Shown piece after piece: positions 11,752-19,135 of a stretch of DNA of 64,000 nucleotides. The stretch is from Shinella yambaruensis (GTDB taxonomy: Bacteria; Pseudomonadota; Alphaproteobacteria; Rhizobiales; Rhizobiaceae). Numbering within the stretch: position 1 is the stretch's first letter; the number at the start of each line of letters is the position of its first letter. A program made the position numbers and the translations under genes. Below the pieces are notes generated by a model. That model saw only the letters and a list, made by a program, of their open reading frames with translations. It was not told the origin of the DNA and did not search any database. The DNA is taken from NCBI RefSeq assembly GCF_022899355.1, contig NZ_JALJCK010000009.1:246930-310929 (forward strand), written 5' to 3'.

Positions 11752-14305
11752 ACCCGTCAATCTCGATACCTGCGACAGCGAGCCTATCCACATCCCGGGC
11801 AGCATCCAGTCGCATGGATGCCTTCTCGCCTGCGATATCGGCCTGACGAGGATCGAGAGGGCTTCCGAGAATGCACGGGCGGTTCTTGGCCACGACTGCA
11901 ATCCGCTCGGCCGCAGCGCCGTCGACGTTATCGGACAAAAACTGCTGCATGACCTGCGCAACGCACTCGCAACGGCGTCGAGCGCGTCGCGGCCAGCGCT
12001 TCTTCTCGACATGGTGTGCGGCGAGCGCGTGTTTGACATCGCGATCCATCACTACAAGTCTGCCGTCATCATCGAGTTCGAGCCGGCGCCCTCCGTCGGC
12101 CAGCCGCTGCATATCGCGCGGGAAATGATCGGTCGCATCAGCGATATCACGGATGTCGATCGCCTCGTGCAACGCGCGGGGCGGATCGTTGCGGGCGCGA
12201 CCGGCTACGACCGCGTGATGATCTATCGTTTTGAGCAGGACGGCTCGGGCAAGGTCGTCAGCGAGACGAAACGCGCGGATCTCGAGAGCTTCCTCGGCCA
12301 GTACTTTCCGGCGAGCGACATTCCACAGCAGGCGCGTACGCTCTATCTCAAGAACACGATCCGCGTCATAGCCGATACCAGCGGCGAGCGGGTGCCGGTC
12401 AGCCCCGTGCTCGACGCGTCCGGCGAGCCTCTCGATCTCAGCTTTGCGCATCTGCGCAGCGTCTCGCCGATCCATTGCGAATATTTGCGCAACATGGGCG
12501 TGGCGGCGTCCATGTCGATCTCGATCATCCTCGATGGCACGCTTTGGGGACTGATCGCCTGCCATCACTATTCGCCGCGCGCCTTGCCCATGGCGCAGCG
12601 CGTGGCCATGGAGGTGTTCGGCGAATTCTTCTCCCTGCACCTCAAATCACTCAAGGAGCGCCGGCGCGTCGCGGCCGTTGCCGGCACCCGCGAGGCGCTC
12701 GACCGGTTCCTCATCCTATCGTCCCATCACGAGGACGTCGGCGAACTGCTGCGCCAGAGCCTGCGCGAATTCTCCCGGCTCCTGCCGAATGACGGCGTCG
12801 GCGTGATGTTCGAGGGAAAGTGGACGGGTCTCGGCGCCACCCCGCCGGAGGACGCGGTTCCCCATCTCCTCGGTTTCATCAGGATGGTCAGCGAGGGCCG
12901 CGTATGGGCGACCCATGCGCTGTCGCAGAAGGTGCCCGAAGCCGCGGCCTACGGCGACCGCGTGGCCGGCGTGCTCGCTATTCCGCTCTCGCAGACAGGA
13001 TCGGATTGCCTGCTCTTCTTCCGAAAGGAACTGGTCCAGACGCTCGACTGGGCGGGCAATCCGGAAAAGACCTACGAGACGGGTCCGCTTGGCGACCGGC
13101 TTACGCCGCGCAAGAGCTTTGCGATCTGGAAGGAAACGGTGAAGGACCAGGCTCAGGCCTGGACGGAGCCCGAGCGGGAAATTGCGGAAATAGCACGGGT
13201 TTCCATCGTCGAGATCGTTCTGCGCCACAACGAACTGATGGCCGGCGAGCGGCGCAAGTCCGAAGTGCGGCAGCGCATGCTGAACCAGGAACTGAGCCAC
13301 CGTGTGAAAAACATCCTGGCCGTCATCAAGTCGCTGGTGACGAGCCCGCAGCATCACAAGAGCACGCTTGAGGACTATGTTGCCACTCTTCAGGGTCGCA
13401 TCGAGGCCCTCTCGGTCGCCCATGACCAGGTGGTTCGCGGCGATGGCGGCGGCATCCTCGCCGAGCTGCTGCAGGCGGAACTTCAGCCCTACAGGGCAAA
13501 GGCGTCGACCATCCGCCTTTCCGGCCCGTCCGTCTGGCTCGACAGCCGGGCCTTCTCCGTCATGGCGCTGGTGTTTCACGAACTCGCGACCAATGCCGCC
13601 AAATACGGGGCCTTGTCGATGGCGACGGGCTCCGTGGAGATTTCCTGGGCGATGACCGGGGAGGCCGTCTGCGAGATCCGTTGGCGCGAACATGGCGGCC
13701 CTGTCGTGCATGTTCCCTCTCGCAGCGGCTTCGGCAGCGCATTGATCGAGCGGAGCGTTCCCTACGACCTCAACGGCGAAAGCGCGATCCGCTTCGAGCC
13801 GTCCGGGCTGGAAGCCGTCTTCAGGATTCCGCCCCCGCATGTGAAGCTCGCGTCATCCGGTTCGGGGCCGGCAACGCGCATGGTGGATGACACCTCCGAG
13901 CGACCCAACGCTTTGAGCGCAGCCGATCCAGCGGTGCTCATCGTCGAGGACCAGATCCTCATAGCCCTCGACCTGGAGGCCATGCTCGCCGATGAGGGCC
14001 TGTCGAAGGTCGCGACCACCAGCTCCGTCAAGCAGGCAATGGCACAGATCGAAGCCAACCCGCCCGACCTTGCTATCCTCGATATCAATCTCGGCCCGAC
14101 GAACTCCTTCGCCGTCGCCGAAGAGCTGCGCAAAAGAGGGACACCCTTTGTGTTCGCGACAGGCTACGGAGAGGGTGCGGAACTCCCTGAAGCATTGGCA
14201 GGTGTTCCCATCGTGCGCAAGCCCTATAGCCGGAACGCGATCGTGGCCGCACTCGGATCCCTGATCGAAAGTTTGCAGCCGGGTCCCGGCAGGGACAAGA
14301 GCTGA
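11693..14305 (+). CDS. bphP: Bacteriophytochrome hybrid histidine kinase (PAS-GAF-PHY-HWE kinase-receiver)
   Basis: This 870-residue red/far-red light sensor has, in order, a PAS domain with the biliverdin-binding Cys27 (TCDSEPIHIPGSIQSHG), and a GAF domain with MIYRFEQDGSGKVV and the PASDIP chromophore motif. A PHY domain follows, then an HWE-type kinase with His536 (ELSHRVKNILAVIKS), the N box HELATNAAKYGAL and WREHGGP, and a C-terminal receiver (about 745-865) with phospho-acceptor Asp797 and the VRKPY lysine. All key residues are present. The start is uncertain: GTG at 11729 or TTG at 11738 would leave less overlap with bphO, and none has a strong ribosome site. HWE kinases often feed the general stress response, which fits neighbouring promoter matches; the output partner is unknown. 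Confidence 0.92.
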   Translation: MPSSRSRCNALKVNFLSSTEPVNLDTCDSEPIHIPGSIQSHGCLLACDIGLTRIERASENARAVLGHDCNPLGRSAVDVIGQKLLHDLRNALATASSASRPALLLDMVCGERVFDIAIHHYKSAVIIEFEPAPSVGQPLHIAREMIGRISDITDVDRLVQRAGRIVAGATGYDRVMIYRFEQDGSGKVVSETKRADLESFLGQYFPASDIPQQARTLYLKNTIRVIADTSGERVPVSPVLDASGEPLDLSFAHLRSVSPIHCEYLRNMGVAASMSISIILDGTLWGLIACHHYSPRALPMAQRVAMEVFGEFFSLHLKSLKERRRVAAVAGTREALDRFLILSSHHEDVGELLRQSLREFSRLLPNDGVGVMFEGKWTGLGATPPEDAVPHLLGFIRMVSEGRVWATHALSQKVPEAAAYGDRVAGVLAIPLSQTGSDCLLFFRKELVQTLDWAGNPEKTYETGPLGDRLTPRKSFAIWKETVKDQAQAWTEPEREIAEIARVSIVEIVLRHNELMAGERRKSEVRQRMLNQELSHRVKNILAVIKSLVTSPQHHKSTLEDYVATLQGRIEALSVAHDQVVRGDGGGILAELLQAELQPYRAKASTIRLSGPSVWLDSRAFSVMALVFHELATNAAKYGALSMATGSVEISWAMTGEAVCEIRWREHGGPVVHVPSRSGFGSALIERSVPYDLNGESAIRFEPSGLEAVFRIPPPHVKLASSGSGPATRMVDDTSERPNALSAADPAVLIVEDQILIALDLEAMLADEGLSKVATTSSVKQAMAQIEANPPDLAILDINLGPTNSFAVAEELRKRGTPFVFATGYGEGAELPEALAGVPIVRKPYSRNAIVAALGSLIESLQPGPGRDKS

Positions 14306-14415
14306 GCGGAGACAACTTGCAGGCGCGGACAATTAGGGGAGCATGCCGGCCGCTATCGACTCCGCCGCCCGGACGATGCATCTTCTCGTTGTCGAACCAG
14401 GGGAGATGTTGCGTT

Positions 14416-14496
14416 ATGGCTCGGCAGCTCGCTTTGATTTTCATTATCGGCGTCATTGCCTATGCCTGTTTTTGGGCGGCCTGGACGTGGTTTTGA
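14416..14496 (+). CDS. Candidate 26-residue single-TM peptide
   Basis: An ATG preceded at about 10 bases by GGAG starts a 26-codon frame whose product is one hydrophobic helix ending in aromatic residues (WAAWTWF). It follows the phytochrome gene by 110 bases and precedes another small membrane protein. Its size and the loose ribosome-site spacing keep this tentative; conservation in relatives would be the test. Confidence 0.35.
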   Translation: MARQLALIFIIGVIAYACFWAAWTWF

Positions 14497-14524
14497 TTGT
14501 GGGGGGCAATCTGAGGAGGGCGGG

Positions 14525-14782
14525 TTGAGTTTGGACGACTTCATTCGCATCTTCAGGTGTGATGGCGCGATTGCATATGCCCTCGTCGGGTTGGTCCTTT
14601 TCTCGATCGCTTGTGAAGTCACATCGCGGATTCGGAGCTGGGACGGCTATCTCTCGCGCTTCTGGTTCGTCATATACGGCGCGGCCGGGTTCCTGCTCGG
14701 CGGTGCGATCTATTTGCTGACCCGCGGGCATTGTGCAGCCAGCGCTCCGGTCGTTGCCGTCCTGTCGCCCTTGCCGCTCTGA
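14525..14782 (+). CDS. Small two-TM protein of unknown function
   Basis: This 85-residue protein has two hydrophobic segments (about 14-32 and 47-67) with a polar link EVTSRIRSWDGYLSRF. The chosen start is TTG at 14525 because GGAGG lies about six bases upstream; no in-frame ATG has such a site. The last 73 bases overlap the minus-strand gene at 14710. It may be expressed with the upstream phytochrome gene or from its own promoter. I do not recognise the family. Confidence 0.5.
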   Translation: MSLDDFIRIFRCDGAIAYALVGLVLFSIACEVTSRIRSWDGYLSRFWFVIYGAAGFLLGGAIYLLTRGHCAASAPVVAVLSPLPL

Positions 14783-14973
14783 AATCCCTGCGTTTCGTGG
14801 TCGAGGGCTTCGTTCCCGGCATGGTCTCCGGCCATATCCAAGGCCGCTCTGCTGGCCTTGGCGAGATCCGCAATCCCTTCGGCAATGCGTAGCAGGTCCC
14901 GCGCCGCCCGCTGCCTTTCTTCACGAACGATATCGTCGATCGCTTCTTTCAGAACATCGCGTGTCGTGTCCAT
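14710..14973 (-). CDS. Hypothetical helical cytoplasmic protein
   Basis: This 87-residue charged, helix-prone protein begins MDTTRDVLKEAIDDIVREE and has an Ala/Lys-rich middle. Codon usage looks like real coding sequence. GGAGG lies 11 bases before the ATG at 14973, farther than ideal; in-frame ATGs at 14990 and 15057 are alternatives. It overlaps the convergent TM gene by 73 bases, so one of the two could be spurious. No family is recognised. Confidence 0.45.
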   Translation of the reverse strand: MDTTRDVLKEAIDDIVREERQRAARDLLRIAEGIADLAKASRAALDMAGDHAGNEALDHETQGFQSGKGDRTATTGALAAQCPRVSK

Positions 14974-15006
14974 GTCCAACAGCGCCTCCATCACTGCGAT
15001 GACAGG

Positions 15007-15048
15007 GAGAGGCCCGCCGAGGGTATGGGGATGCTTTACGGGCCTCTC
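15007..15048 (-). repeat. 10-bp inverted repeat upstream of the helical hypothetical gene
   Basis: GAGAGGCCCG (15007-15016) pairs perfectly with CGGGCCTCTC (15039-15048), with a 22-base loop. Neither side has a U-run, so it is more likely a leader hairpin or operator than a terminator. Confidence 0.4.
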
Positions 15049-15126
15049 TTGCCGCATGCACAGCGGCTTCGCAAACTTGGCTTCCGCCAGATGAACGGCG
15101 GATGAACACGCATGTTTCGATGCCGG

Positions 15127-15513
15127 CTACATCACGCCGTGAACCTTGCATCGCTCGTCCAGGCCGGCGGCGTCCGCCGAGGCAACCATGTCCATGACGG
15201 TGAACAGAACGGTGTTGAACGTTTCGCTCGAAACGTGGGTCAGCTTGCCGATAAAGCGGCGCTGTTCACCGCCTCTGGCAGTACTGAAAGTACCGCAGAC
15301 ATAGGTCCCTCCGCCACTTTCGGCCGCGGCTGTCGCCTCCACCAGTTTCGATCCTTGTTGCCCGGAAGAGCGATCAATCCCTGCCTCTATCGCGGCCTGG
15401 TCCTCGGCGGTCAATGCATAACGGCCCGTTTGCGGGGTTAGTACCTCCTCCGGCGCGGGCGTCTGGCATGACACCAAGGTCATGGCAAAGAGTACGGTCA
15501 CAGCTCGTCGCAA
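15127..15513 (-). CDS. Putative small lipoprotein
   Basis: This 128-residue protein has an N-terminal lipobox LVSC with Cys16 as the lipid-anchored residue, so it should sit in the outer or inner membrane facing the periplasm. The mature part has two further cysteines (in TYVCGTF and DERCKVHG) that could form a disulfide. The start is TTG at 15513: AGGAGG lies seven bases upstream, one of the best ribosome sites in the region, and it gives a correct lipoprotein signal. No family is recognised. A sigma-70-like promoter is present upstream. Confidence 0.65.
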   Translation of the reverse strand: MRRAVTVLFAMTLVSCQTPAPEEVLTPQTGRYALTAEDQAAIEAGIDRSSGQQGSKLVEATAAAESGGGTYVCGTFSTARGGEQRRFIGKLTHVSSETFNTVLFTVMDMVASADAAGLDERCKVHGVM

Positions 15514-15538
15514 TGTCTTGCCTCCTGAGATGCGAAGG

Positions 15539-15566
15539 AAAATATCACCGCATCACGTTCGGTCAA
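15539..15566 (-). promoter_or_regulatory. Sigma-70-like promoter for the lipoprotein gene
   Basis: On the minus strand TTGACC (15566-15561), a 16-base spacer and TATTTT (15544-15539) end 25 bases before the TTG start. Confidence 0.35.
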
Positions 15567-15615
15567 ATATCCTCCGGCCTCAGCGGTTCGCGCATCGCTC
15601 ATCGAACGCGCCAAG

Positions 15616-15640
15616 GGAACATTGCAGCGTCGGGCCTGTT
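15616..15640 (+). promoter_or_regulatory. EcfG (general stress response) promoter candidate
   Basis: GGAAC (15616-15620), 16 bases, then TGTT (15637-15640) matches the EcfG/RpoE2 consensus except for one base of the -10. It ends 22 bases before the ATG of the acidic peptide gene, leaving room for a short leader with GAGAGGAG. Confidence 0.45.
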
Positions 15641-15662
15641 CTCATATCGAGAGGAGATGAAC

Positions 15663-15845
15663 ATGACCGTTGACACCGAACATTCCGGCCCGAAGACGCC
15701 GCCCGAGCGCTCGCCCGACCTGCCCGAGGATGTGCCGCAGCGGCCTGTCGAAGAGCCGGCCCCCGATGTGGTGCCCGATGATATTCCCGAACCCGGCCCG
15801 GATGTTCCCGATGTGCAGCCAGTGCAGGATCCGCCGGCACGCTAA
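15663..15845 (+). CDS. Small acidic, proline-rich disordered protein
   Basis: This 60-residue protein is made almost wholly of Pro, Asp, Glu and Val (PDVVPDDIPEPGPDVPDV) and should be unfolded. The ATG at 15663 is chosen over 15657 because GGAG is then six bases away. An EcfG-type promoter match just upstream suggests stress induction. Rhizobial genomes carry many such short stress peptides; no function can be assigned. Confidence 0.6.
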   Translation: MTVDTEHSGPKTPPERSPDLPEDVPQRPVEEPAPDVVPDDIPEPGPDVPDVQPVQDPPAR

Positions 15846-15926
15846 GTCGCGGCAATCCCTGAACGATGGGGTAAATCTGCCACATTGGCTGCAACGCCTG
15901 AGAAACCGGCATTTCCTGAAAAGTTA

Positions 15927-16011
15927 TGGTGCCCCATGCCGGAATCGAACCAGCACTCCTTTCGGAACTCGATTTTGAGTCGAGCGCGTCTACCAGTTCC
16001 GCCAATGGGGC
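15927..16011 (-). tRNA. tRNA-Leu (anticodon CAA)
   Basis: The 85-base gene folds as a class II tRNA. The acceptor arms are GCCCCAT (from 16011 downward) and ATGGGGC, followed by A and an encoded CCA at 15929-15927. The anticodon stem CTCGA/TCGAG encloses the loop CTCAAAA with CAA as anticodon, and there is a short variable arm. The T-loop GGTTCGATTCC is standard. It reads codon TTG. Confidence 0.93.
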
Positions 16012-16175
16012 ACGGCACTTGCAGCCATCGCCGTTTACACGATGCGTTCGCGGGCGGCAACCGGCAAATCCGCGTGCGCTTATGATCACATATGCGTGCG
16101 GGTGATTTACAACGTCGCCTCACCTGATAGAAATCGGCGCCGTTCCGCCGGCATCCCCGCCGGCCCGATTGGACA

Positions 16176-16691
16176 ATGCCGATGACCGCATCCCTCGACC
16201 TTTCCCGCAAGACATCCGCAGGCCTCCTGACGCTCGGCATGGCGGCGACCGTGGGCGGGGCGCTCGGCTTCGAGCATATCGGCGGCTATATTCCCTGTGC
16301 GCTCTGCCTTTTGCAGCGCGATCCCTACTATTACGGCATCCCGGTCGCGATTGCCGCGCTGCTGTCGGCGCTCTTCGGCGGCCCGGCCTGGCTGACGCGG
16401 CTCCTGCTCGCCATCGCCGGCATCATGATGCTCGTCGGCGCGGGCATGGGCGTCTACCATGCGGGTGTCGAATGGGGCTTCTGGGAGGGACCTGCGACCT
16501 GCGCGACCTCGGCGCAGGGCGTCACGCAGAATGCCGGCGATCTCCTTGCCGACCTCAATTCCAAGCACGGGCCATCCTGCACGGAAGCCTCCTTCCGTTT
16601 CCTCGGCCTTTCCTTTGCCGGCTGGAATGTGATCGCAAGCCTCATCCTCGCCGCGATCGCCTTTTCGGGCGTGCGGTCGGCGAAAGCTTGA
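16176..16691 (+). CDS. dsbB: Disulfide bond formation protein B (DsbB)
   Basis: This 171-residue inner-membrane protein has four hydrophobic helices. It re-oxidises DsbA and passes electrons to quinone. The first periplasmic loop carries the CxxC pair (PCALCLLQRDPYYYG, about residues 41-44), and the second loop has the other redox pair (Cys in ATCATS and in GPSCTEASF). All four cysteines are present. The start may be the ATG at 16176 or 16182. It stands alone between tRNA-Leu and a convergent HNH gene. Confidence 0.9.
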   Translation: MPMTASLDLSRKTSAGLLTLGMAATVGGALGFEHIGGYIPCALCLLQRDPYYYGIPVAIAALLSALFGGPAWLTRLLLAIAGIMMLVGAGMGVYHAGVEWGFWEGPATCATSAQGVTQNAGDLLADLNSKHGPSCTEASFRFLGLSFAGWNVIASLILAAIAFSGVRSAKA

Positions 16692-16761
16692 TATCCCCGC
16701 AACCCGGTCGCAAATGCCTGTGGGTGCCGCAAAAACGCCTGGCGTCTCTGCGGTTCCGGCA

Positions 16762-17319
16762 TCAGGGCTGCAGTTCGACGTCCCAGTAGAGATAGTCCAT
16801 CCAGCTTTCGTGCAGATAGTTGGGTGGAAACAGTCGCCCGTTGTTGTGCAGATCCTGAACCGTCGGCTGGTAGGGCTTCTGATGCGGGTGCATGCCCGCC
16901 TGCTTCGGCAGCTTGCTGCCTTTTCTCAGATTGCACGGGGAGCAGGCCGCGACCACGTTGCACCAGGTCGTCTCGCCGCCATGGGCGCGCGGGATGACAT
17001 GGTCGAAGGTCAGGTCGTCCGGCGACCCGCAGTACTGGCATTCGAACCTGTCGCGCAGGAACACGTTGAACCGGGTGAAGGCCGGGTGGCGTGACGGCTG
17101 CACGTATGTTTTCAGGCACACGACGCTTGGCAGGCGCATCGTGAAACTCGGGGAAGACACCGAATGCTCGTATTCGGCGATGATGTTTACGCGGTCTAGA
17201 AACACGGCCTTGATCGCGTCCTGCCAGGACCAGAGCGACAAGGGATAATAACTCAGCGGCCTGTAGTCAGCATTCAGTACAAGGGCTGGCAGGGCCTGTG
17301 GTGAAACAGAAATCGTCAA
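16762..17319 (-). CDS. HNH endonuclease family protein
   Basis: This 185-residue protein has an HNH domain in the middle: FECQYCGSPDDLTFDHVIPRAHGGETTWCNVVAACSPCN (about residues 93-130), with two CxxC zinc pairs and the catalytic DHVIP/His. The N-terminal region (LVLNADYRPLSYYPLSLWSWQDAI) is typical of the stand-alone chromosomal HNH proteins of rhizobia, whose target is unknown. The start is TTG at 17319, supported by AGGAG six bases upstream; no better ATG exists. There is no nearby methylase or mobile element, so a restriction role is not suggested. Confidence 0.85.
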   Translation of the reverse strand: MTISVSPQALPALVLNADYRPLSYYPLSLWSWQDAIKAVFLDRVNIIAEYEHSVSSPSFTMRLPSVVCLKTYVQPSRHPAFTRFNVFLRDRFECQYCGSPDDLTFDHVIPRAHGGETTWCNVVAACSPCNLRKGSKLPKQAGMHPHQKPYQPTVQDLHNNGRLFPPNYLHESWMDYLYWDVELQP

Positions 17320-17425
17320 GGGCTTCTCCTGATCGATTCGGCATCTGCCCTTCTATATTAGGCCCGTTGTTACAGCATTGTGAAGCGGGAAAGGAAAAGC
17401 GAAAACAAGCTATTTCGCGGGAAGC

Positions 17426-18082
17426 TCAGCCTTCGAGCACCGGCACCGCCTCGCGGCGCATCTCCCTGGAATAGTAGGCCCAGAACAGCCGGGCGGAGAC
17501 GCCGCGCCAGGGCGACCAGCCCTCCGCGATCCGGTCGAGTTCCTGCGGGCTCGGGCGCACGGCAAGGCCGAGCGCATGGGCCACCGCGTTTTGCAGCGCG
17601 ATGTCGCCGGACGGGAAGATATCCGGATGGCCGCCGCAAAAGAGCAGGTAGACATCCGCCGTCCAGCGGCCGATGCCCTTGACCGCGGTCAGCCTGCGAC
17701 TGGCCGCTGCCGCCTCCATGTGGCAGATCGCGTCGAGATCGAGTTCGCCGCGGTCGACCATTTCCGCGGCACGGCGCAGTGTCTCCGTCTTGGCGCGCGA
17801 GAGGCCGACGGCGCGGCAATCCTCGTCGGAAAGATCGAGGATATGGTGGGGCGTGATGTCGCCGGCCGTCTTCTCGAGCCGGTGCCAGATGGCGTCCGCG
17901 CTGGCGCGCGAGACCATCTGCGCGACGATGATGCCGGCAAGGCCGCGATAACCGGGCGAGAGACGGCGAAGCGGCACGGGGCCGGCCTTGTCGATGACGG
18001 TGAAAAGGCGCGCGTCGAGCAAAGCGAGGTCGACGAGACCCGCCGCGACATCCGCATCCGTCCTGATCATGTGCAACTGCAT
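17426..18082 (-). CDS. DNA-3-methyladenine glycosylase II family (AlkA-like)
   Basis: This 218-residue HhH-GPD DNA glycosylase removes alkylated bases in base excision repair. The helix-hairpin-helix is at LTAVKGIGRWTADVYLLF (about residues 130-147), followed by HPDIFPSGDIALQNAV, in which the Asp of the SGD motif is the catalytic residue. It lacks the extra N-terminal domain of E. coli AlkA, as do many alphaproteobacterial versions. An ATG at 18070 is an alternative start. It is divergent from gluQ. Confidence 0.85.
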   Translation of the reverse strand: MQLHMIRTDADVAAGLVDLALLDARLFTVIDKAGPVPLRRLSPGYRGLAGIIVAQMVSRASADAIWHRLEKTAGDITPHHILDLSDEDCRAVGLSRAKTETLRRAAEMVDRGELDLDAICHMEAAAASRRLTAVKGIGRWTADVYLLFCGGHPDIFPSGDIALQNAVAHALGLAVRPSPQELDRIAEGWSPWRGVSARLFWAYYSREMRREAVPVLEG

Positions 18083-18226
18083 TTTCCCGAGCGGCCTCGA
18101 CCCCTGCCGTCACCGCGGCCTTTGCGGTTCAGGTCCTCACTTGTCCCAAGACCCCTGCAAACCGCTGCGCGTCTCTGCGCGGCATGCTTTGGTGGCGTAA
18201 CGCACCTCTTCGTGCCAGAAGACCTC

Positions 18227-19135
18227 ATGCAAACTGCTTTGTCAAAAAATCGTGTCTTCCGGTTCGCGCCGAGCCCGAACGGCCTTCTGCATCTCGGCCA
18301 TGCGCTGTCGGCGATCCTCAACCACGACCTTGCCGCGGCCTGCGGCGGGCGGTTCCTGCTGCGCATGGAAGACATCGATCCCGCCCGCTCGCGGCCCGAA
18401 TTCGAAGCGGCGATCTATCGCGATCTCGCTTGGCTCGGCCTCGACTGGGAAAAGCCGGTGCGGCGCCAGTCGGAGCACCTTGCCTTCTACGGCGCGGCGC
18501 TGGAGCGGCTGAAAGCGATGGGTGTGCTCTATCCGGGGTTCCTCAGCCGCGGCGAGGTGAGGGCGCGGGTTCTGGCGCAGGAGGCTGCGGGCGGCGTGTG
18601 GCCGCGCGATCCCGATGGCGCGCCGCTCTATCCGACGGAGGAGCGCTCGCTCGACCGGGACCGGGCGCTCGGCTGGATCGCTGCAGGCCGCCAGCACGCC
18701 TGGCGGCTCGACATGGAGAAGGCGCTGGCGCTCGTGCCGGAGGCGCTCTCATGGTCGGAGGCGGGCGAGGGGCCGGAGGGCGAGACGGGCACCGTCGCGG
18801 CGCGGCCGGAGCGCTGGGGCGATGTCATCCTCTCGCGGCCGGATGCGCCGGCGAGCTACCACCTTGCCGTGGTGCTCGACGATGCGGCGCAGGGCATTAC
18901 CGACGTGGTGCGCGGGCAGGATCTCTTTCATGCGACGGCCGTGCACCGCCTCCTGCAGAGCCTGCTCGGCCTGCCGGCGCCCTCCTATCGGCACCATGGG
19001 CTGGTGCCGGGGCCGGATGGACGGAAACTGTCCAAGAGCAATGAGGATACCGGCCTTACGGCCTACCGGGAAAGGGGCGTGTCACCGGCCGGCATTCGCG
19101 CCCTGCTCGCGGGCTATGGCTTCGTCCTCCATTGA
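18227..19135 (+). CDS. gluQ: Glutamyl-Q tRNA(Asp) synthetase (GluQ-RS)
   Basis: This 302-residue truncated paralogue of glutamyl-tRNA synthetase attaches glutamate to queuosine at position 34 of tRNA-Asp. It has the HIGH-like motif (APSPNGLLHLGHALSA, about residues 14-29) and KMSKS-like GRKLSKS (about 266-272), and it lacks the anticodon-binding domain, as expected. Unusually, the zinc-site cysteines normally found after VLYP are replaced (PGFLSRGEV). The 3' end overlaps the convergent BrkB gene by 54 bases. A queuosine-precursor transporter lies elsewhere in this window, so the pathway is in use. Confidence 0.9.
   Translation: MQTALSKNRVFRFAPSPNGLLHLGHALSAILNHDLAAACGGRFLLRMEDIDPARSRPEFEAAIYRDLAWLGLDWEKPVRRQSEHLAFYGAALERLKAMGVLYPGFLSRGEVRARVLAQEAAGGVWPRDPDGAPLYPTEERSLDRDRALGWIAAGRQHAWRLDMEKALALVPEALSWSEAGEGPEGETGTVAARPERWGDVILSRPDAPASYHLAVVLDDAAQGITDVVRGQDLFHATAVHRLLQSLLGLPAPSYRHHGLVPGPDGRKLSKSNEDTGLTAYRERGVSPAGIRALLAGYGFVLH

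Noticed and set aside
15927..16011. tRNA-Leu as an integration site
   Set aside because: No integrase is adjacent and no repeat of the tRNA 3' end was seen nearby.
16762..17319. HNH protein as part of a restriction or defence system
   Set aside because: No methylase, specificity or other defence gene nearby; it matches a common stand-alone chromosomal family.
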